Positions 1 through 5,522 of a stretch of 6,297 nt of DNA are shown in pieces. Each line of letters begins with the position of its first letter. The stretch's first letter is position 1. This DNA comes from Microgenomates group bacterium (GTDB lineage Bacteria; Patescibacteriota; Microgenomatia; UBA1400; PJMF01), in NCBI GenBank assembly GCA_009776965.1, contig WRMU01000044.1:1-6297 (forward strand). The letters run 5' to 3'. A program made the translations under genes and the position numbers. The notes under the pieces were generated by a model. It was given only the letters and a program-made list of their open reading frames with translations, was not told the origin of the DNA and did not search any database.

Positions 1-19
1 TGAGGGTGTTGTATAGTTT

Positions 20-35
20 CATGGATTTGATTATA
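20..35 (-). promoter_or_regulatory. Possible -10 box and start codon of a minus-strand gene running off the left edge
   Basis: On the minus strand a perfect TATAAT (30-35) is followed 7 bases later by ATG (20-22). Seven open codons (MKLYNTL) then run to the window edge. The spacing would give a leaderless transcript, as proposed for brnT and secA here. No recognisable -35 box is present, because that position falls in the neighbouring terminator hairpin, and seven codons prove nothing. The local DNA is AT-rich, so a chance TATAAT is a real alternative. Confidence 0.22.
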
Positions 36-46
36 TATGATAAGCG

Positions 47-90
47 AAAAAAAGCCACTGCTGTCTTGTGAAAAACAAAAAAGTAGTGGC
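47..90 (-). terminator. Rho-independent terminator of the zinc-finger gene
   Basis: A 9-bp stem is formed by 54-62 (gccactgct) and 82-90 (agtagtggc), with one G-T wobble and a 19-base loop. Read on the minus strand it is followed at once by seven T residues (47-53). It begins 20 bp past the stop codon of the minus-strand gene at 110-424, so it fits as that gene's terminator. The rather large loop is the weak point. Confidence 0.7.
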
Positions 91-109
91 GTGCTCTAGA
101 AAACAAATG

Positions 110-424
110 TTAATTTTTTGGACGGTATAGGATATCCCAGCAGAATAGGTTACTCAAGAACCATCGAAAGCGGTGTAAAAACTTTCGAAAAGTTTTATGT
201 GGGCGCAAGGGCATCTCCTCTCCCATTATAAACTCAGCGAACGCGTGCCTCATCATAAGTTCATTGAATATTTTTACACACTGGTCGCATTCTTCAAAAT
301 GGTTGCTAACCTTTTCCATCAGCCGAACCTTTTTTTTGGTGAAACGGCTGTCAATGTCTATGCTTAAGTACTCCGCTAGTTCATCGAAGGTGAGATGGTT
401 GCGATTGTTTTTTCTTTTTTTCAC
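110..424 (-). CDS. Small HxxxCxxC zinc-finger (ZAS/zf-HC2-like) protein
   Basis: The protein has 104 residues and starts with GTG. This start is supported by GGGGAGG (431-437 on the complement) six bases upstream. Residues 10-54 resemble the anti-sigma zinc-binding domain: a leading HLTFDELAEYL helix, then H42-x3-C46-x2-C49, followed by a helix. In that family the motif binds zinc and often contacts a sigma factor. The C-terminal third is basic and aromatic (about 77-100, rich in F, R and W) but has no convincing membrane span, unlike many membrane-bound anti-sigma factors. No sigma factor gene is adjacent. It has its own promoter (495-523) and terminator (47-90), so it is a single-gene unit divergent from brnTA. 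Function is inferred from the motif only. It may be a soluble regulator or an unrelated zinc-ribbon-like protein. Confidence 0.72.
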   Translation of the reverse strand: MKKRKNNRNHLTFDELAEYLSIDIDSRFTKKKVRLMEKVSNHFEECDQCVKIFNELMMRHAFAEFIMGEEMPLRPHKTFRKFLHRFRWFLSNLFCWDILYRPKN

Positions 425-494
425 AGTAATCCTCCCCGTTTTGAGTCCGGTCGACTATTATTTTAAAATTAACATTTTTTAAAAGAGCATAGAC

Positions 495-523
495 GTTATA
501 ACATAAATATAAGGTTTTGTCAA
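495..523 (-). promoter_or_regulatory. Sigma-70-type promoter of the zinc-finger gene
   Basis: Read on the minus strand, TTGACA (518-523) is separated by exactly 17 bases from TATAAC (495-500). That is a perfect -35 box and a 5/6 -10 box. Transcription would start near 488 and leave a leader of about 64 bases before the GTG start. The -35 box lies 20 bp from the -35 box of the divergent brnTA promoter. Confidence 0.75.
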
Positions 524-543
524 GGGGTTTGTTTTTTGAGGTA

Positions 544-572
544 TTGATAAAAAAGTATAATTATAGTATAAT
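544..572 (+). promoter_or_regulatory. brnTA promoter
   Basis: TTGATA (544-549), a 17-base spacer and a perfect TATAAT (567-572) form a near-consensus promoter. Only six bases separate the -10 box from the ATG at 579, so the expected transcription start falls on the start codon and the mRNA would be leaderless. The spacer holds a perfect 10-bp palindrome, tataattata (556-565). It could be the BrnA operator, since BrnA-type antitoxins repress their own promoter, but this is inference. Confidence 0.75.
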
Positions 573-578
573 AAATGT

Positions 579-845
579 ATGGATTTTGAGTTTGATAATA
601 AAAAGAGCAAGGCCAATTTAGTCAAACATGAGATTGATTTTGTTGACGGGCAACGGCTTTGGGAAAATGAGACGATAGAAGTGTTATCAGCTGAAAAACC
701 AGAGATAAGATATTTGCATGTCGGCAAAATTGACGGTAAGTTTTGGACGGCAGTGATTACTTATCGTGAACAAAATATAAGGATTATTTCTATAAGGAGA
801 GCAAGAAAAGAAGAAAGGAAGGTTTATGAAAAAAATGTTAAATAG
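579..845 (+). CDS. brnT: BrnT family toxin, type II ribonuclease
   Basis: This 88-residue protein matches BrnT, the toxin of the BrnT/BrnA pair. BrnT has a RelE-like fold, cleaves RNA and so stops translation. Visible family marks are the FEFD start with KxxxNLxKH (K10 to H17), LW (27-28), the G-K-I-D-G turn (49-53), W56, and the C-terminal RIISIRRARKEE (68-79) followed by Y83. The length is normal and no key segment is missing, so it is probably intact. It is first in the operon, and its last 20 bases overlap brnA. There is no Shine-Dalgarno sequence before ATG 579; the -10 box ends six bases upstream, so leaderless translation is likely. Base composition is AT-richer than secA, in line with a transferred module. 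Confidence 0.9.
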   Translation: MDFEFDNKKSKANLVKHEIDFVDGQRLWENETIEVLSAEKPEIRYLHVGKIDGKFWTAVITYREQNIRIISIRRARKEERKVYEKNVK

Positions 846-1068
846 TGAAGATCTGGAGAGACGTTTTGATAGAGGCGAGGACTTGTCGGAGTTTGTCGAT
901 TGGTCGAGTGCAAAGGTGCTAGGACCCCTAAAGCAGAAGAAAGAAAAGATTAATCTTGATTTACCGACATCGGTTTTAACGAAGGTGGATGCGGAGGCGA
1001 ACAAAGTAGGAGTGCCACGACAGTCGTTGATTAAGATGTGGATTGCTGAGAGGTTGGGGATTATTTAA
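826..1068 (+). CDS. brnA: BrnA family antitoxin, ribbon-helix-helix protein
   Basis: This 80-residue protein is the expected partner of BrnT. The N-terminal half (1-40) is charged and probably wraps the toxin. Residues 42-77 form a ribbon-helix-helix DNA-binding domain: strand INLDLP, helix SVLTKVDAEANKVG, then a second helix in SLIKMWIAERL. In this family the antitoxin dimerises, binds the operon promoter and blocks the toxin. The gene overlaps brnT by 20 bases, so synthesis is coupled. GGAAGG (817-822) lies 3 bases before ATG 826 and 12 bases before ATG 835, so the true start may be either, three residues apart. No strong terminator follows before the secA promoter. Confidence 0.88.
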   Translation: MKKMLNSEDLERRFDRGEDLSEFVDWSSAKVLGPLKQKKEKINLDLPTSVLTKVDAEANKVGVPRQSLIKMWIAERLGII

Positions 1069-1124
1069 AAAGCGAAAAACCTCAACTTAGGACAGTTTTG
1101 ACTAGTGGGTGAGGGGGTAGTTAT

Positions 1125-1139
1125 GTGTTACAATAACAC
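1125..1139 (+). promoter_or_regulatory. Extended -10 promoter of secA with an overlapping palindrome
   Basis: TGTTACAAT (1126-1134) is an extended -10 element ending eight bases before the secA ATG. No -35 box stands at the normal distance; TTGACT at 1098-1103 is 25 bases away, which is too far. The -10 sits inside a perfect inverted repeat, GTGTTA-CAA-TAACAC (1125-1139), which could bind a regulator or be chance. There is no Shine-Dalgarno sequence before the ATG, so the secA mRNA may be leaderless. Confidence 0.5.
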
Positions 1140-1142
1140 CTT

Positions 1143-3962
1143 ATGCTAAAGTTTTTTTCTCGACTATTTGACGATAATCAAAAGACCATTGATAAGTATG
1201 GCGCGATGGTGGAGAGAATTAATGGACTCGAGAAGAAATATGAGAAAATGGCGGACGAGAAGCTAGCCGCGCAGACAAAAATATTCAAAAAAAAGATTGG
1301 TGAAGAAGTGGGGAAGGGGAGAGCGGAGGCGGAGGTTTTGGACGAGTTACTGCCAGACGCGTTTGCGCTGGTTCGAGAGGCGGCGAAGCGGACTCTGGGC
1401 ATGCGGCATTTTGACGTGCAGCTAATCGCGGGTATTGGGTTGCATACGGGGATGATTACGGAACAAAGAACTGGCGAGGGAAAAACTTTAACTACCACCG
1501 CGCCTTTATACTTAAATGCTTTATTGGGTAAGGGAGTGCATTTGGTGACGGTGAATGATTATTTGGCGGAAGTGGGGGCGGGTTGGATGGGGCAGATTTA
1601 TCATTTGCTCGGACTGTCGACAGCGGTGATTACTCACGAAGCAGCCCATATGTTCGACCCAGAGTTTAAGTCGGCAGAAAGAGGAGACGAAAGACTAGAG
1701 CATTTTAGGCCGATTTCAAGGAGAGAGGCTTATGAGGCGGACATTACTTATGGCACTAATAATGAGTTTGGTTTTGATTATTTGCGGGATAATATGGTGC
1801 AGAGTTTGGAGCGGATGGTGCAGCGAGAAGACTTCGCCCATCATTTTGCGATTGTGGATGAGGCGGACTCAATTTTGATTGATGAGGCGCGGACTCCCCT
1901 GATTATTTCGGCGCCTGATTCCAAGCCGACGCAAAAATATTATCAATTCGCCAAGATGGTGGATAGTTTAGTTCAGGACACGGATTATAAATTGGATGAG
2001 AAGGCAAGGACGGCAACGTTGACTGATTTGGGGGTAAAGAGGATTGAACAGAAACTGGGAGTATCTAATCTTTATGAAGAAAGTTTTGACACCATTCATT
2101 TTGTGGAAAATGCGCTAAAAGCCAAAACTCTTTATCATCGGGATAAGGAATATATTGTGCGTGAGGGGCAGGTGATTATCGTTGATGAACATACGGGGAG
2201 GCTGATGTTCGGGCGGAGATATTCTGATGGATTGCATCAATCTATCGAAGCAAAAGAGGGCGTACAGATCCAGAACGAATCGCGAACACTGGCGACAATT
2301 TCTCTACAGAACTATTTCCGGTTATATACAAAGCTGTCGGGTATGACGGGAACGGCGGCGACGGAGGCGGAGGAGTTTAGAAAAATCTACAATGTGGAGG
2401 TGTTGGTGGTGCCGACGAATAAGCCGATGGTGCGCGAGGATTTTACGGACGTGGTTTATAAAACAACGGCGGCGAAATACACGGCGATTGTGCAGGAGAT
2501 TGAGGAAGTAAACGCGGCGCATCGGCCAATTTTACTGGGCACCCAATCAATTGAACATAATCAAATCATCTCTAATTTTTTGAAGAAAAAAGGCATTTCT
2601 CATCAAGTGTTGAACGCGAAAAATAATGAGAAAGAGGCGTTTATTATTGCTTCGGCGGGGCAGAAAAATGCGATTACGATTGCGACGAATATTGCGGGAC
2701 GGGGAGTGGATATTGTGTTGGGGGGAGCGAGGCCGGAGAGAGCGGATTTTAAGACCCAAAAACAGTATGAAAAAGCGCAGAAGGAATGGGAGAAGGCTAA
2801 TGAGGAAGTTAAAGAGCTGGGAGGATTGCATATCATTGGGGCGCAGCGGCATGAAAGCCGGCGGATTGATAATCAGCTGCGTGGACGCTCGGGGCGCCAA
2901 GGAGATCCGGGGTCGAGCAAGTTTTTTGTGTCGCTGGAGGACGAAATTATGCGTATTTTTGGGGGTGAGCAGATTGCGAAGCTGATGGACATGCTAAAAA
3001 TGCCGGAAAATCAGCCGATTGAGGCGGGGATGGTGGCGAAATCAATTGAGAGCGCACAGGTGAAGGTGGAGGGGTTTTTCTTTGATCAGAGAAAGAGGTT
3101 GGTGGAGTTTGACGACGTGATGAATCAGCAGCGGACAATTATTTATCAGCGCCGGCGCAGGCTATTGAACTCGGCTAGTGACTGGGAAAATAATACGCTG
3201 CGTGAGGAGATAATGTCGTATATTAGCGCAAAAATCGCGATGGATACCAATAGGCTATGGGACACGGAGGATAAAAAAGAGTCGCTGACTTTGGTGATTA
3301 ATGAGTTGGTGAAGATTGTTCCTTTTGATCAACCGTCGCAGTATCGGTTGGCGGAGCAGTTGGAGAAGTTTGAGACTGCGCAGGAAGTGGTGGAGGAGCA
3401 GCTAAAGGTGGTGGAGGGGGCTTATGGCTCGAAGATAAAACAGATGACTCCGGAAGTGATGCGGGACGTGGAGAAAGTGATTGTGTTGGGGAGTATTGAT
3501 GAGAAATGGATGGATCATATTGACCAGATGGAGGACTTGCGTGAGGGTATTTGGCTGAGGGGAGATAAAAATACGGCTTTGGCGGAGTATCGCAAAGAGG
3601 CGTTTGGGATGTTTGAGACATTGATCTCGAATATTGAGGAGGCGATTATTACTAAGATTTTTCGAGTGCAGTTGATGAAGGCGCCGCCTCCGCCGGTGGC
3701 GGCAGTGGCGAAGAAAGATAGTATTAATGAGGGACTAACAAAGGAAGTGGCGGATGCGGCGCTGCCGGAGCCGGCGAAGAATATAGAGAAAGCGAGAAAA
3801 ACGAATACGGCGGATTTTGCTTCGGCTTTGCAGGGGGCGGCGGTACCGGAGAAAAAAAAGGAGGGAGGAGTGGCGAAAGGTAAGATTGGGAGGAATGATC
3901 CTTGTTATTGTGGATCGGGGAAAAAATATAAAAAATGCTGTATGTTGAGAGAGCTCGCCTAA
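1143..3962 (+). CDS. secA: Preprotein translocase ATPase SecA
   Basis: SecA is the cytoplasmic motor that drives preproteins through SecYEG by ATP hydrolysis. The 939-residue protein is complete. Landmarks are the usual amphipathic N-terminus (MLKFFSRLF), Walker A TGEGKT (110-115), VTVNDYLA, TYGTNNEFGFDYLRDN, Walker B DEAD (239-242) with SILIDEARTPLIIS, LSGMTGTA, NIAGRGVDI, QLRGRSGRQGD (578-588), FDDVMNQQR, and the helical scaffold segment DEKWMDHIDQMEDLREGIWLRG near 785-806. A proline/alanine linker starts at about 847. The SEC-C zinc tail has C921, C923, C932 and C933, the spacing of the E. coli C/C/C/H site. About 25 extra charged residues (EAAHMFDPEF to HFRPIS) precede TYGTN, a feature I associate with candidate-phylum SecAs. 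It is transcribed alone and ends at the edge of a palindromic element. Confidence 0.98.
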   Translation: MLKFFSRLFDDNQKTIDKYGAMVERINGLEKKYEKMADEKLAAQTKIFKKKIGEEVGKGRAEAEVLDELLPDAFALVREAAKRTLGMRHFDVQLIAGIGLHTGMITEQRTGEGKTLTTTAPLYLNALLGKGVHLVTVNDYLAEVGAGWMGQIYHLLGLSTAVITHEAAHMFDPEFKSAERGDERLEHFRPISRREAYEADITYGTNNEFGFDYLRDNMVQSLERMVQREDFAHHFAIVDEADSILIDEARTPLIISAPDSKPTQKYYQFAKMVDSLVQDTDYKLDEKARTATLTDLGVKRIEQKLGVSNLYEESFDTIHFVENALKAKTLYHRDKEYIVREGQVIIVDEHTGRLMFGRRYSDGLHQSIEAKEGVQIQNESRTLATISLQNYFRLYTKLSGMTGTAATEAEEFRKIYNVEVLVVPTNKPMVREDFTDVVYKTTAAKYTAIVQEIEEVNAAHRPILLGTQSIEHNQIISNFLKKKGISHQVLNAKNNEKEAFIIASAGQKNAITIATNIAGRGVDIVLGGARPERADFKTQKQYEKAQKEWEKANEEVKELGGLHIIGAQRHESRRIDNQLRGRSGRQGDPGSSKFFVSLEDEIMRIFGGEQIAKLMDMLKMPENQPIEAGMVAKSIESAQVKVEGFFFDQRKRLVEFDDVMNQQRTIIYQRRRRLLNSASDWENNTLREEIMSYISAKIAMDTNRLWDTEDKKESLTLVINELVKIVPFDQPSQYRLAEQLEKFETAQEVVEEQLKVVEGAYGSKIKQMTPEVMRDVEKVIVLGSIDEKWMDHIDQMEDLREGIWLRGDKNTALAEYRKEAFGMFETLISNIEEAIITKIFRVQLMKAPPPPVAAVAKKDSINEGLTKEVADAALPEPAKNIEKARKTNTADFASALQGAAVPEKKKEGGVAKGKIGRNDPCYCGSGKKYKKCCMLRELA

Positions 3963-4082
3963 ATGGTTATTTTCATCGTTGAAAGTCTCGAGCATGGCTC
4001 GAGAGGTAAAAAGCGATTCTCAACGTACGTAAAGTACGTATCGAATCTCTTTTTCCTTTCAACTTCGAAAATAATCCATTTA
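3960..4082. repeat. 123-bp imperfect palindromic element with internal hairpins, possibly MITE-like or a structured RNA
   Basis: The two ends are complementary over about 26 bases. 3960-3966 pairs with 4076-4082 and 3967-3974 with 4067-4074, leaving one bulged base at 4075. After a 3x3 internal loop, 3978-3985 pairs with 4056-4063. Inside are two further hairpins: an 8-bp stem, TCTCGAGC-ATG-GCTCGAGA (3986-4004), and a longer one (4006-4055) tipped by ACGTAC-GTAAA-GTACGT. Nearly every base is paired. The ends read TA-AATGG and CCATT-TA, so it could be a small non-autonomous element inserted at a TA site, by analogy with Tc1/IS630-type MITEs such as Correia repeats. It has no open reading frame of note. 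A structured RNA or a compound terminator are alternatives. The architecture is directly visible; its origin is inferred. Confidence 0.75.
4008..4054. terminator. Likely secA terminator, possibly bidirectional, inside the palindromic element
   Basis: GATTC (4015-4019) pairs with GAATC (4043-4047). Above a 3x3 internal loop, ACGTAC (4023-4028) pairs with GTACGT (4034-4039) around a five-base loop. TCTTTTT follows on the plus strand (4048-4054). AAAAAG precedes the stem, so the minus strand also gets a five-T tract. It lies about 50 bp after the secA stop and would separate secA from queH. The interrupted stem makes efficiency uncertain. Confidence 0.55.
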
Positions 4083-4118
4083 TGCTTCGCTTGTTAATGG
4101 GTTGTACTATGGAGAATT

Positions 4119-4664
4119 ATGAGTAAGAAAATGTTGTTACATGTCTGTTGTGCGGCGTGTTTGCTGCGCTACGAGGAGAGTGGGGGAGAGATGGGGGCGG
4201 ATTTGTGGTTTTATAACCCCAATATCTATCCGCGGACGGAATATGATGCGAGGAGGGAGGCGGTGCGCCAGATAGCCAAAGCAAAGGGGTTAGAGCTGAT
4301 AATTCCAGACTATCAGCCAAGCGATTATTTCGCGGCGCAGAAGAAGTTGTGGCAGGAGGGGAAAACTGAGGATAGAGCGAGGAGATGCTTAAATTGTTTT
4401 TATTTGCGGCTGGGGAAGACGGCGGAGTTTGCTCGAGAGAATGGGTATCCTCGAGTGAGCAGCACGATGCTCGCGAGCAAGTATTTGAACCATGATTCGG
4501 TCGAGCGAGTGGGGAGGGAAATGGCGGAGAAATGGGGGATTAAATGGGTGGGTTTAGCCCCTCGAGATTTAAGCGAGTTTCACCCTAAAGGCTTTTATCA
4601 GCAGAACTTTTGCGGCTGTTTATTCTCTCTCCATGAAAAAACGCAGGAGAAGTATTTTTTATAA
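4119..4664 (+). CDS. queH: Epoxyqueuosine reductase QueH
   Basis: QueH (DUF208 family) reduces epoxyqueuosine to queuosine at position 34 of tRNAs with GUN anticodons. It is the last step of queuosine synthesis and is unrelated in sequence to the cobalamin-dependent QueG. The 181-residue protein has the family's cysteine pattern: LLHVCCAAC near the N-terminus (C10, C11, C14), C90-x2-C93 in RCLNCFYLRL, and FCGC (C165, C167). These sites hold the iron-sulfur/iron centre in the family. FYNPNIYP (31-38) and the SSTMLASKYLNHD segment (114-126) also fit, and the length is normal. GGAGA (4111-4115) supports ATG 4119, with a rather short spacing. A TACTAT sequence (4105-4110) is a weak -10 candidate. 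No other queuosine gene lies in the window, so the earlier steps must be encoded elsewhere. After the stop only a weak 5-bp hairpin (in the last codons) and a T-run are seen. Confidence 0.95.
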   Translation: MSKKMLLHVCCAACLLRYEESGGEMGADLWFYNPNIYPRTEYDARREAVRQIAKAKGLELIIPDYQPSDYFAAQKKLWQEGKTEDRARRCLNCFYLRLGKTAEFARENGYPRVSSTMLASKYLNHDSVERVGREMAEKWGIKWVGLAPRDLSEFHPKGFYQQNFCGCLFSLHEKTQEKYFL

Positions 4665-4676
4665 ATCCTATAAGTG

Positions 4677-4705
4677 TTGACTATTTTGATATATTGTGCT
4701 ATACT
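4677..4705 (+). promoter_or_regulatory. Strong promoter of the adenylate-kinase-like gene
   Basis: TTGACT (4677-4682), a 17-base spacer and TATACT (4700-4705) match sigma-70 rules. A TG at 4697-4698 adds an extended -10. Transcription should start near 4712, giving a leader of about 44 bases. The kinase is therefore transcribed independently of queH, whose stop lies 13 bases upstream of the -35 box. Confidence 0.8.
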
Positions 4706-4739
4706 GCACTCCGTTCGTTCTTTGGTAAATAAATTAAAA

Positions 4740-4758
4740 AAGGAGGCGTGTCAGATTG
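4740..4758 (+). promoter_or_regulatory. Shine-Dalgarno sequence that sets a TTG start
   Basis: AAGGAGG (4740-4746) is a full anti-16S match and lies nine bases before TTG 4756. No ATG or GTG in this frame is as well placed: GTG 4765 is 18 bases away and ATG 4807 is 60. The GTG at 4748 is out of frame. The site therefore favours the rare TTG start. Confidence 0.75.
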
Positions 4759-5424
4759 GAGAACGTGGAAAGCTTGGTACTGCCTGAGATCCTCGGGGCC
4801 TATCCAATGACTTTTTTGGAATGGCTGCGCGAAATCGGCATTACCTTTTTCGGCGCTCCCTGCACCGGCAAGACGACGGCCGCGGAAAACTTGGCCGTCA
4901 ATTATTTACGCGACTACCAAGGCGCGCCGCTAATGGTAGTCCGAGATGTCGGGCAGATGATGCGCGACATCCACGCAGAAGACCCAACTCGCTTTGCACA
5001 ACTAAGCTCCGGAGAATTGGTAGATAGCGGGGAAATCCTCGCTTTAGTCGATTCTATCGTAGCTCGGGCAAGGAGAGAGGGTCAAGGAATAATCTTTACC
5101 GGCCAGCCGCGTAAGCCTGAGGAGGCAGAGTATTTTCTGCAAAGGAGTTATGTGAATGTAGTGTTTTACTTACATGCCCCCGAGAAATTACTCATTAAGC
5201 GCGCGTTGAAACGCGACCGCCCTGACGATAATAGTCTGGCTAAAATCAGAAATAGGATCAGGGTGTACAAAGAAGAAACCAAACCTATACTGCGCTTCTT
5301 CGAAGATCAGGGGTTGCGGATAAAGAAAATAGACGCGACTAGGTCCCGAGAAGAAGTGGATCGAATGGTGATGAATCATTTGATCGAAGAATACCAAAGA
5401 ACGATTAGGGCTATTGCTTCATAA
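4756..5424 (+). CDS. Adenylate-kinase-like P-loop nucleoside monophosphate kinase
   Basis: This 222-residue protein has the adenylate kinase plan. The P-loop is GAPCTGKTT (33-41). The NMP-binding region DVGQMMRD (64-71) stands where adenylate kinases have TGDxxR. GQPRKPEEAEYF (116-127) replaces the usual GFPR segment. The short lid and C-terminal part run RALKRDRPDD, then RNRIRVYKEETKPIL (149-180), and end in IDATRSREEV. The lid lacks the four-cysteine zinc insert. Such enzymes move phosphate between ATP and AMP or another NMP. The G-Q substitution, the altered TGD motif and about 25 extra N-terminal residues suggest a divergent paralogue rather than the main Adk, so no symbol is given. Start at ATG 4807 (residue 18) is the alternative. 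C-ending codons are commoner than in secA and queH. The last codons form half of the terminator stem. Confidence 0.8.
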   Translation: MENVESLVLPEILGAYPMTFLEWLREIGITFFGAPCTGKTTAAENLAVNYLRDYQGAPLMVVRDVGQMMRDIHAEDPTRFAQLSSGELVDSGEILALVDSIVARARREGQGIIFTGQPRKPEEAEYFLQRSYVNVVFYLHAPEKLLIKRALKRDRPDDNSLAKIRNRIRVYKEETKPILRFFEDQGLRIKKIDATRSREEVDRMVMNHLIEEYQRTIRAIAS

Positions 5425-5445
5425 GAAGCAATAGCCCTCGTTTTT
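5408..5445 (+). terminator. Intrinsic terminator overlapping the kinase stop codon
   Basis: A perfect 13-bp stem pairs GGGCTATTGCTTC (5408-5420) with GAAGCAATAGCCC (5425-5437) around the four-base loop ATAA. Then come TCG and five T residues (5441-5445). The left arm encodes the last residues (AIAS) of the kinase and the TAA stop sits in the loop, so coding and termination share the same bases. Confidence 0.9.
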
Positions 5446-5480
5446 AGGGAAAACATTATTAATTGTTTTGACTAGAGAAA

Positions 5481-5520
5481 GGGAGCTAATCAAAAATGAT
5501 TAACTCCCTAGCTCTTTTTT
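5481..5520. terminator. Second hairpin between the convergent genes
   Basis: GGGAGCTAATCA (5481-5492) pairs with TGATTAACTCCC (5497-5508) with one C-A mismatch and an AAAA loop. TAGCTC and six T residues (5515-5520) follow on the plus strand. On the minus strand the stem is followed only by TTTCTCT, so it is a better backup terminator for the plus-strand kinase than for the minus-strand gene ending at 5523. It may still serve both. Confidence 0.6.
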
Positions 5521-5522
5521 GC

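Noticed and set aside
687..1004. Minus-strand frame of 105 codons across brnTA
   Set aside because: Antisense of two recognisable toxin-antitoxin genes.
1080..1098. Possible brnTA terminator before secA
   Set aside because: Only a 3-bp CCT/AGG stem is available, and the T-run is short and interrupted.
2626..2985. Plus-strand +1 frame of 119 codons inside secA
   Set aside because: Arginine/leucine-rich composition is typical of an off-frame reading of secA, and SecA motifs are unbroken in the main frame.
3298..3621. Minus-strand proline/serine-rich frame inside secA
   Set aside because: Composition reflects the antisense of purine-rich secA codons; no start signals.
3963..4118. preQ1 riboswitch upstream of queH
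   Set aside because: The location is attractive, but I see no compact hairpin with the A-rich tail and conserved core of preQ1-I. The structure is explained by the palindromic element.
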